Assembly: GCA_009746045.1 (NCBI GenBank)
Contig: RPFO01000079.1
Coordinates: forward strand, 3,365,909-3,429,908
DNA: 64,000 nucleotides
Direction: 5' to 3'
DNA from: Mesostigma viride
Taxonomy: Eukaryota > Streptophyta > Mesostigmatophyceae > Mesostigmatales > Mesostigmataceae
Shown: positions 54,718-64,000 of the stretch, one piece after another
Layout of the letters: each line of letters opens with the position of its first letter
Numbering within the stretch: the stretch's first letter is position 1
Program-made: the position numbers and the translations under genes
Notes under the pieces: generated by a model
What the model was told of the DNA's origin: nothing
Databases searched by the model: none
What the model saw: the letters and a program-made list of their open reading frames with translations, nothing else

Positions 54718-57700
54718 TTAAAAATATAATTACTTACAGCAGAGTGAAATCACTCAAACCAAAGCAAACGCCCAGCTATAAACCTATATACAGAGCCATG
54801 TCAAAGCTCTATACTACGATAAGACCAATGGAAACGCCTAACGGGAGGAACCTAATAGCCCTGCTGCACCGCAAAATCAGCCCGCGTACGGCGGAGCATG
54901 ATGTCAGCCATGGCCCGAGTCAGCGCCACCGACAAGCGCTGACGCCAATATGACGTCCAGGTCCGCGCCGACCATGGGGCCCGCTGGCCCTCCAGGTCCA
55001 GCCGGTCCTCCCGGAGCCGGCAACACTCCTTGAAGAAGGCGGAGGTCAGGGGCCCCATGGCCCCAAACTCCTCCAGGACAAAGGGCACCACACGATGGTG
55101 CCCGACGTCGCCGTAGGCCAGGAGCTTGGCCCGCTCCGCCCGGTCCGCCGTGTAACCTGCCGTGAGGGAGGCCCCAGCCACGTGGCTAAGAGCCAAGTGC
55201 CGCGCCACCGAAACGTCAATAAGCAGATGCCGGCCACCCCCCTCAAAGTCCAGCACCACGATGTCAGGCCGGTGGTTGGGGGAATAGAAGGCAGCGCCAT
55301 CCGCATCCTCGTATATATATGTCTCCATTCACGGGCGCGCTCAGCACGCGCGCGCCTGTGTTGCTCAACGGCCCCTCAACCGGCCAGCAGTCCCGGCCCC
55401 CTCCCCCCCTCCCGCCTCGGCTCCCACCGGCTCCCAGCCCCCGCCGCCCGACTACTCGGCCAGTTGGCGTTGGCTTGACACGGTTCCCTGGGATGCATGC
55501 GCCATCAACCCGACGTCTACCCTGACCGACCTCCCCCACCGCGCGCGTAGCCTTTTCGCGCAATGTGCAATCGTTTCTCTCCGGCGCATGCACGCCGCTC
55601 CGGACGACCCGCTGGGCTTTAAACTGCACATGGTGACCCCCGCCTGCTCCTCACCCCTCTCGGGCGTGGTGTGCGCGGCCTCCAGGGTGCGGTTATTGCC
55701 CGTTGCCGACGCTTTCTGCAGGGGGACTGGGAGGGGCTGTTTGGCGTGCCGCCCCCGCGCACGGCCCGGCTGTCGGGGGAGGTCAACTTCGAGCGGGTGG
55801 CCGCCGACGTCATCCGCCTCGTCCGCGAGGGGCAGCTCAGCCGGGCCATGACCCGCTTGGAAATGGCCAAGCTCGCCCCCGCCAATGCGGCTACCCTGGC
55901 GGCCTTGGAGGCTCTTCACCCTGCGGAGCCCGGATTCCAGCTGCCCGTGCCGGACCCCCTGCCGGCCCCCCTCCGGCTGGACCGCGACTGCTTCCTGGAG
56001 GTGATGCGTGCGGTCCCGCGGGCTTCCTCTACCGGGCCGTCGGGCTGGCGCTACGAGCACTTGGAGGTCCTGGTGGGGCATGGGGGCGAGGACATTCTCT
56101 TTGACACCCTCATTGACCTGGCGGCTGGTCGCGTTCCTCCCGCTGCGCGCGAGTGGTTAGCGGGCGCTCGCCTCCTCGCTCTGCTCAAGGGTGTCTTGCC
56201 CCCCCCAGGGCAAGGTGCGCCCGATCGCCTGCGGTGAGGTGCTCCGCAAGCTCGTGGGCAAAGTGATCTGCCGCCAAAAGGCGCCCGAGCTCCGTGCCTT
56301 TTTCTGCCCGCCCCTCGCAGCGGGTGAGACCTCGGTGGCGGCCCAGCTGGGGGTGACGACTCCAGGCGGGGCGGATATCCTCATCCATTCGGTGCAGGCC
56401 TACCTCGAGGCCCACCCCACCCACGCTGTCGTCAAGGTCGACTGCCACAACGCGTTCAACAGTCTGTCCCGCGCCAGCATGTTTGCGGCCGTCATGGAGT
56501 CCTTCGAGGACTTGTACGCTTGGACAGCCGTGTGCTACGGCCAGCCCGGCCAACTGGTTCACATCATGGAGGACGGCACTCGCGGCGGCCTGCTGTCGCG
56601 GTCGGGCACCCAGCAAGGGGACCCCCTGGGACCCCTGTACTTTGCCGCCCCCCTCCAGGGTTGCCTCCAAGCGGTCCATGCTGCCCACCCGGCGGTCGCT
56701 ATTCAGGCCTACTTGGATGATATCTACCTTCTGGGCCCTGTGCCGGACACCACCGCGGCTCTGCTGGCACTGCAGACCGCGGTGGCCGACATCAACCTCC
56801 AGTTGACCCTTGCCAAGTGCGCGGTGTACTCGCCCCAAGGTGATTGCTCCGGCTTTCCGCCCCAGCTCTTGGGCCGGGACGAGCGCCTCCATGGGTTGGA
56901 TGTCCTCGGCGTTCCGGTTGGCGACCCCGCGTTTGTCATCGATGCTCTGCGGGCCGCCCTCGAGGCACGCACTGAGGTACTGCCCTTGATTGCGCGCCTT
57001 CATGATTCGCAGACCAAGGGTCTGCTTCTGTGGTTTTGCGCTCACCCTCGCGTCGTTCACTGGCTCCGGGGCGCTCTTCCGTCTCAGGTCCGGCTGGCCG
57101 CCGAGGGCCACGACGAGCGCATCCAGTCGGCCTTGGCGCAGCTGGTCCCGGGCCCCGACCTCCCGCCACATGCTATTCGCATTGCCTCCCTGCCTGCACG
57201 GATGGGTGGCTGCGGTCTGACTCGTGCCGCCCGGCTGGCCCCAGCAGCCTTTTTGGGCTCCGTCGCTCAGTCGTGGGCGGAAAGCTGCCGGCTTCTGCCC
57301 CTTTTGGCAACGGCAGCGCCTGACCTCCTGGATCGACCCCAGCAGCCCTTTGCCCTTCGTCACCGCCATCCAGGAGGCCTATGCTGAGATCCAGCAGGCC
57401 TGTTCTCCCGTCCGTGCCGCTCAGGCGGTACAGCGCCACCTCCCTCGCGGCACTCCCTCGGTCGCCTCCGTTCAATCTCCCGCCGCATTCCCTGCTCGCG
57501 TCATCGATAAACACCAGAAAACCTACGCGGGTATTCTGCACACGGCTGATTGGATTGCTCTTTTCGCGGACCTCAACGCCCAGGGACGTGCGTGGCTGTT
57601 CTCGCTTTCCTTGCGGAGTGTGGGCTCGGCGTACCTTCGTGCTCTTCCCATGGCCCCCCCATTCGCCTTGGCTCCCAGCCACTACTCGGTGGCGCTCCGG

Positions 57701-58507
57701 CACCAGCTATTTGCCCCGCAGCTAGCCTCTTGTTCCGGCCGGGCGGCCTTGTGGTAGCTGTGGGCAGCCGCTGGATCCCACGGGGACTCACTACCTTGCC
57801 TGCATGGGGGGCCAACAGAATCAGAATTGGTATTTGTATTTGCACACTGTCCTCCTGACGGTGGTGCTCGCCATGATTCGGTCGGTTTTCCCCCACGCGA
57901 ACATCCGGTCCGAGGATGCGGATGGCGCTGCCTTCTATTCCCCCAACCACCGGCCTGACATCGTGGTGCTGGACTTTGAGGGGGGTGGCCGGCATCTGCT
58001 TATTGACGTTTCGGTGGCGCGGCCCTTGGCTCTTAGCCACGTGGCTGGGGCCTCCCTCACGGCAGGTTACACGGCGGACCGGGCGGAGCGGGCCAAGCTC
58101 CTGGCCTACGGCGACGTCGGGCACCATCGTGTGGTGCCCTTTGTCCTGGAGGAGTTTGGGGCCATGGGGCCCCTGACCTCCGCCTTCTTCAAGGAGTGTT
58201 GCCGGCTCCGGGAGGACCGGCTGGACATGGAGGGCCAGCGGGCCCCATGGTCGGCGCGGACCTGGACGTCATATTGGCGTCAGCGCTTGTCGGTGGCGCT
58301 GACTCGGGCCGGCCATGGCTGACATCATGCTCCGCCGTACGCGGGCTGATTTTGCGGTGCAGCAGGGCTATTAGGTTCCTCCGTTAGGCGTTTCCATTGG
58401 TCTTATCGTAGTATAGAGCTTTGACATGGCTCTGTATATAGGTTTATAGCTGGGCGTTTGCTTTGGTTTGAGTGATTTCACTCTGCTGTAAGTAATTATA
58501 TTTTTAA
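54718..58507 (+). mobile_element. Non-LTR retrotransposon (family 1) bounded by inverted 3' arms
   Basis: A plus-strand reverse-transcriptase element (about 55,320-58,507) is preceded by an inverted copy (54,718-55,311) of its own last 597 bp. Both outer ends therefore carry the same terminus, TTAAAAATATAATTACTTAC. The insertion splits the right inverted-repeat arm at a TATATAT site. The left arm keeps the empty site near 4538, so the inserted length can be read directly. The two arms differ by a few substitutions and a GGCC insertion at about 58,311. See the pseudogene entry for the coding content. Confidence 0.8.
55565..58322 (+). pseudogene. Reverse transcriptase with C-terminal PD-(D/E)XK-like endonuclease, frameshifted
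   Basis: The order is an N-terminal region (DWEGLFGV, VRREGQLS-like helix), a spacer ending STGPSGWRYEHL, then palm motifs. They are KVRPIACGEVLRKL, KVDCHNAFNSLSR (motif A), GTQQGDPLGP (motif B) and AYLDDIYLLG (motif C, here YLDD). After the thumb come DGAAFYSPNHRPDIVVLDFE and LLIDVSVA, which fit the RPD-X(n)-D core of the restriction-like endonucleases in R2-type elements. The frame changes near 56,205 in a run of eight C (LLALLK to GKVRPIA) and again near 57,330 and 57,780, so the protein cannot be made intact. No zinc-finger N-terminus was found. Such elements insert by target-primed reverse transcription. Confidence 0.75.
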
Positions 58508-60516
58508 TATATATGCGTTTGCCCCGAACGTCATGTTTAATGCAGGCTTTGTGGACTCTAAAGACGCCCACGATGTTGGGGCTTTTATCAGCCTCTGGAC
58601 ATGTACAAACTGCGGTCAGCAGGTGAATGCCGGAACGAGTTCTGCGGCGGGGTGTGCGAAACAGACATCAAGCGCACGGCAGACATGGATACCTCCGAGC
58701 GGTATGTTCCCTTATTCAAATCTACGGGCCAATTCACTCCTTGTTGAATCCCTGACCTTGTCACGGATGAATATGTTACCAGTTCCCCATCTCCGGAGTT
58801 TCTCTTTTGGTCATCTTCTTATCTTACGGGAGGTGCGTCATGAATCGTATAGCGAGCTACGGTTTCATGGCGAGCCTTTTCTTCACATCAGCGACGTACA
58901 GGTTACCTTAGAGGCTAGGGATGTCAAGGAATTCTTCACACGGATATTAGGGAGGGTGCATGACGGATTGCGGGCAAGATATTACGGGCTGGCTGGCAGC
59001 CTTGCAGCGCTATTGCCGCCGATGGCAATGATTTGCAGGCAGGGCTATGGATCACAAAGCTGTTGCTTTGCTCTAGTTGTACATGCTGCAATTTATTGGC
59101 ATGGTGCTCACGGCAAGTAATGTTGCATGACATGGTTGACCACGAAGATTGATGGAAAACCTAGAAGCAATTGGTGGCTTTCTTGGATGCTCGATGGCTT
59201 CACATGCTTGTGAGTCCATAAAACCCACTGTATACGTGCCCACCATCTCTAAGCTGAAAGCATCTGCCTTCAACAAGCATCTTAAGACATGCATGCACAT
59301 GAGAACTGTCGATCATGGTTTGTGGAGAGGGTGGCATATTGCGTGAGAGTGGAGAGAGGACAGAGGCCGGGCTAGGCCAGCTACCTGTGCTGCCACACGG
59401 CCGGGCAGCAAACACTGATGCACAAGCTGCCTTACACGCCAGCACCCAAGCTGCCTTCACACCCCTGAATGATGAGCAGAGGGCATCCTGGACGGCCGCA
59501 TCCATGCAGTTCATGCAGCTCAGGCTGTACGTGCTTGCTGGCCAAGGGCACGGGTAAATGAGCCAATGGCGGGCTATTATTACGCACGCTGCAACCAGCG
59601 CCAATGAAGCAACCCAAGCCTGCCCCAAGACAGGTATGTGTGCAACCCAAGACAGGTATGTGTGTTTTGTTTTCTCATGCCGTGTGCACAACCAGCAATC
59701 CTTTATTTCCCTATGATGCATGTTTGCGGAATTCTGGCAACCTGGCACATGGCCAAACTCCTCAACGTCAGGGGTGGGAGGGGTTGTTTGTCAAGTGGAT
59801 AGACACACGTACATGCTCTTGCACCTCTTGCTCCAATGCCACTGCCACTCACCCAGAAACTCAGGCACAACCACGCACGATCGCTAAGCTGCTAGCCAGA
59901 ATCGCAGTCCTCACCAAAGTGAGGGATGGGGCACCAGCTAGTTTGACAGTCTGGCTGAGGACGTGCAGGAGTTGAATGACATATCTGAAGCAAGTAGTCA
60001 CTGATGGCTTGGAGAAACATGGTGAAGCATGCATGGGCATGCATCTCATGTTGACAAGGGCCAGAGCAAGAGCATGAGCACGATGCATGTGCCTATGTAG
60101 AGGCCATTGGGCTTGCACTATCTGTTGAAGACAACTGCGGTATGGTGGCCAAGCGGCTCACCGGGGATGTGCAGTGGCCGGCTTCTTCATGCTAGGTATG
60201 ATGGCGGCCAAGTGCAGTCCTTTGGTGGCACATTTCAAGCCGGCAACCTCGAGGTAGCAACTGAGCAGTGTATGAGCTGTCTGGCTATGCACCACAGCGC
60301 TGGCTGAGGAGATCTAGTCCAACTTGGAAGCTGCGTTGCCAGCAACGTGGGCCCCTATAACAGAGACAGGGACATGGGGGCATCCATGGTGATGCAGAGG
60401 ACCATGTGTGGCAACCTTGGTCAGGCGGGCCGGTTGCCAAGGGATGTGCTGCTACCAAATCAAGGCGCACAAAACACATCGCAACCATGCCGACGGCCGA
60501 GATGCCTGGCATGATG
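58508..60516. repeat. Right inverted-repeat arm, piece 2
   Basis: It is the reverse complement of about 2570-4530, roughly 90% identical by eye. Open frames up to 195 residues occur, but they differ in length and frame between the two arms, so they are unlikely to be genes. Small differences include a GATC insertion at 59,311-59,314, a CCGG insertion at about 60,179 and a 21-bp tandem duplication (GACAGGTATGTGTGCAACCC) near 59,630-59,660. Confidence 0.75.
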
Positions 60517-62604
60517 CCCTTAAATGGTGTCCAACTCGCGCCTAAAAATAGGCTCCAGTTGCACCTTGCATGGTAATGTCCACAACCTAACCTAAAAACA
60601 ATTTAGGGTCCATACTGGGACCAAAGCACACACATATAGGGACTTACTTGGGGGTCATGTCATTGGTCATGTTGCAATGTCCTATGGGTGCTAAATATAG
60701 CACCACCCTCAGGGGGGTGCGCGAGTGCGAGAAAAACACTCATGTATAATGCATTATTACACCTGAAAACAGTTCCGTTGCTCCCAACATTTTAAAGGCA
60801 GTTGCTTCGGTACCCAGGCATGGCTTCTGAACACTGACATGACAGGTTGTCCCAGGGACCCAGATGCATTATCTAAAAATAACTCGCGCCTAAAAATAGG
60901 AGCCAGTTTGGCTGGTGACATTTGCTAGCATTACAAGGCAGGCGCCTCAGTCCGTAGCATCATAAAACATCATAAATGATCAAACATGCATTATTTCATC
61001 AATTCCAGCATACAGAACATCCATAACAGCGATTAAACATAGGTAGCCATGCCAATGCACAGTCACATTCGCGCGTATCATGGCATGGTAAGGCCAATGA
61101 CTACCCACCACACAAGCCTACCACATGCACAGTTTTTCTCACATGTCAGTGCTAGACTAAATAAGTAAAAGTAAGCCTAGATCATTGGAAATGCTAACTG
61201 GAGCTCCTTATATGCTGGGCTTCATCATTTCAGCTGTTAACTGGCTACGGGGCGACATGCGGCATTAAGTGGCATTACAATGGTATGAGGCGTGCACAAT
61301 GGTGCTTTTGAATGGCCGGGTAATGCTCAAAATGATCACTAACACTCAGCTTAAACTATGCTTCATGTTGTTCTAAAGAAAATGTCACCATGTGGTGGCT
61401 ACCAAGCTCTACTAGCAGGTATACCACTGTGCCAAGGCCCAAATGCACGTGTGCAAGGGGCTACGTAGCCCATGCATCCACAACATAAAAAATGACCTCC
61501 ATATGCTTGCCTGAGATGAAATGACACAGAGACAACTCATGGACCTTCTTTTGAATGCAAGCAGGGCACTGGGACCTCCACAGGTGTTACATGAAGACAG
61601 ATGGGGTGACTGCACAACAGCAATACTAACAAAGCTAAAAGGCTAACCAAAAACAGGCCAGGATACCATCTATTCTTAAGGATTTAGGCTATAGAAACCA
61701 TCATGATACCATATGGAACTTATTTACATGTAACACCAATCATTATTCTAGTATATTTGGTGCAGACGCAGCCAATCATGAACAAAACTGATGAAAATCT
61801 GACCGTAATGGCTGTGCGCAACCACCACCACAAACCATTACAGAAAAGTAGTAACGAAGCAACTTTGACATCCCAAACCTTCAACAATGAGTCCGAGATT
61901 ACTTACCGAGTGATACGACGACTTTATCTTGTCGACGGTAACCGCAGGGACACTAAACTACGCCAGGTCGAAACCGCAAAAAAAAGGCTCAAGGACAGCT
62001 AGCAAGCTGACGACAGGGCCGATGCGTCAAGACTTTGCTGGCCCACGACACTAATGAAATATTCGAAATACATCGTAACATATTTACTCGATGCGAAATA
62101 TTCAATTATAAAGCCGCCGATAACAAGTGCTAGCTTCATTGTCACTCCCGTCACAATAAACACGCGTTGACGCAGTAAAACCCAGACCGAGATGATTGCG
62201 CACCTCAGTAAATGTTGCGCGACTGCGGCTACAGCATCTTTATAACGCATAAATAATGCCTACAAAATTTGGAACGAATCCATGCATCGATGCTCCTACA
62301 CCAATCAGTTTTCTGCACCGCCATAGCCTCGAATATGCATGTTCGTAATTATTTTACATTCACTTTCGTCCCGGTGGACCTGGGTACCCCCTGTACTGTA
62401 ACCGTTAATTAGTCCCTGTAGACTTGGTCTAAACATAGTGATGTCCGGTATCAGGGCGTAGAGCACATCTAGCTCTAGCAGCAGACCTAAAAATATCACG
62501 GAAATGTCTACTGGCATTCGCGCCGCGCCGCTTCCCATCTCGCGCCTATTTGTAGGCGCGAGTTCAACTCGCGCCTACAAATAGGCGCGAGCACCATTTA
62601 AGGG
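60517..62604. mobile_element. 2.1-kb terminal-inverted-repeat element with palindromic end
   Basis: The ends are CCCTTAAATGGTG and its exact reverse complement. Next to both ends lies a CTCGCGCCTA block, and the right end has a 53-bp perfect palindrome (62,539-62,591). It interrupts the right inverted-repeat arm; the left arm at about 2570 lacks it. Internal ORFs (61,703-62,002 plus, 99 residues; 61,999-62,250 minus, 83 residues) have no transposase motif, so it appears non-autonomous. Target-site duplication is unclear: the left flank reads ATGATG and the right TTATTA. Confidence 0.7.
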
Positions 62605-63770
62605 TTATTACATTGCCAAGCTGAGTTTGCGGCTACCGTGCGTGCTGTGGGTTTGAACTGATCATGCTAGCCAACGTGACAGCTGGCAGTTCTTATGTCT
62701 AACAAGCCCCTACTTGAAAATTGCCTTAGCATGGCCGTATGCACATATATACAACCATGTCTAGCCACTGTTCATGTTCATATATCTTTGTCTATGTGTC
62801 ACAAAAGTTGTGTTATATTATCTGTGCAAGGTCTGAACAGTTAGCAGCACAGTTGGTGGGAGTTGGCCATACCGTTACTAAAGAACTTTGCATCCAAGGT
62901 TGAGCATGATTAGCTGGCGGAAACTGGCAGTTGTTGCATGGACCAGTGAACCCAATGACACTTGATGGACCTGAAGTTTTGTGCAATGTCTGAAATGACA
63001 TGATGATTAACATGGGCGCTTGTTTTCAGCCTCACCTGAGCACATCTTGCATGGGAAACTGCAAGAAATGTGGCGGAAATGCAAAAAACGCACATTTTTG
63101 CTCACATTTGGTAGCGAGCTGTCAATGAATGAAGTACAACAGACCTGGATTTTTGTGCAATGTCTACAATGATGATATTTAATATGCTTGCAAGTTTCCA
63201 GCCCCAACTGAGCACATCTTGTATGAAAACTGTCATGAAATGTGTGAAAAAAACGCGAAAAACGCGCATTTTTGCTAGCATTTGGTGGCATTTTGTTACC
63301 AAATACAGTACGATGGATCTGATTTTTTGTGCCATGTCTACATTTATGATGCACGTAACGTGATTGCAAATTTCCAGCCTCGACTGAACACATCTTCCAT
63401 GGAAACTGCTATGAGATGTGGTGAAACGGTGCGTTTTTGCTAGCATTTGGTGGCAGTTTGTCACCAAATGAGGTCAGATGACCATGGGACATGGTGCACA
63501 GCTAGTTGGTAGACATGAGCATAAGCCTACATGCAAACAGCCAGGTCAGGAGCTCTTTATTTGCATATCAAATGGTATTTGTTTGTATTAAAATCTGGAA
63601 AGTTGCTAAAAATAGACATGCCAAAAATAGACCAACCGATGTCGGAAAATTCTGGAAAGTCAAATTCCTTTTACTGGTGTCATGGACATGCTGCCTACCA
63701 ATATCTAGCATGTTTGGACTCAATTTGCTCCTTGTAGGGCTTATAAGGGCATTTTTTGGCACTTTCATAT
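62605..63770. repeat. Right inverted-repeat arm, piece 3
   Basis: It is the reverse complement of 1424-2570, including the degenerate 170-180 bp units with TTTTTGCTAGCATTTGGTGG. The short minus frames (63,007-63,467) follow these units and are probably repeat-derived. Confidence 0.75.
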
Positions 63771-64000
63771 ACCGTTGTATTTTTTTCGGGGTATTCCTTA
63801 TTCTGATCATGTGCTGATCATTATGTTGCATGCCAATCTCACCTCTGTAATTTATCATTCTCAATGAATATATATCGATCGTATTCTTGAAAAGTTCGAA
63901 AAAGCACGGGTTGATACATGTATCTAGGGAAGAGACAACTTTCCGCGCTACGTACATGTGCATCACTCCCCGGACAGGAGAACTTTTGCGGATGACTGTA
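63771..64000. repeat. ATTCTCAATGAATATATAT repeat and window edge
   Basis: Bases 63,822-63,882 match 6,568-6,622 and, inverted, 45,635-45,670. The remainder is unique and has no gene. Confidence 0.55.

Noticed and set aside
58533-59120. 195-residue plus frame in the right inverted-repeat arm
   Set aside because: The matching left arm (3929-4517, minus) has frameshifts and other lengths; no domain or splice support, so probably repeat sequence.
1-64000. tRNA, rRNA, riboswitch or organelle-derived insert
   Set aside because: No cloverleaf with recognisable T-loop and D-loop sequence, no rRNA core motif and no plastid or mitochondrial gene was seen by eye. A covariance-model scan would be needed to exclude small RNAs.

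Overview
This is eukaryotic nuclear DNA, most likely from a green alga. The evidence is GT-AG introns with high-GC exons, a plant-type sterol C-4 methyl oxidase (SMO1-like), an internal run of the plant/green-algal telomere repeat TTTAGGG, and very heavy repeat content. A flagellated prasinophyte-like alga would fit the CatSper-type channel, but the species is an inference. All exon models were built by hand from splice signals, reading phase and family motifs; nothing was aligned by computer. No rRNA or tRNA gene was recognised.

Layout. 1-7.4 kb is mobile-element territory: an imperfect palindromic element, the left arm of a very large inverted repeat, and 3' ends of two non-LTR retrotransposon families. 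7.4-9.8 kb (minus) holds a probable small membrane protein. 10.4-28.6 kb (plus) holds the main gene, a single-domain six-transmembrane CatSper-like cation channel in about 13 exons, whose introns are packed with unrelated tandem arrays. 28.6-36 kb is retrotransposon debris, including three copies of one 3' end and an ORF1-only element. 36.1-41.4 kb (minus) is a seven-exon gene for a secreted protein with a fibronectin-III-like domain. It is head-to-head with a complete four-exon methylsterol monooxygenase gene (42.4-45.3 kb, plus). 46.8-51.9 kb (minus) is a complete six-exon FAD-linked (berberine-bridge-like) oxidoreductase. 54.2-63.8 kb is the right arm of the inverted repeat, interrupted by a broken reverse-transcriptase element with inverted 3' arms and by a 2.1-kb terminal-inverted-repeat element.

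The genes do not form an obvious pathway: they are a flagellar-type Ca2+ channel, a sterol enzyme, a flavoprotein oxidase and two membrane or secreted proteins. Two genome-scale patterns stand out. First, 5' splice sites together with the last 15-45 nt of their exons are repeated several times inside the following intron, in at least three genes. Second, repeat copies differ by 4-bp insertions that follow one rule: a dinucleotide XY becomes XY, its reverse complement, then XY. This looks like excision footprints or hairpin-opening scars.
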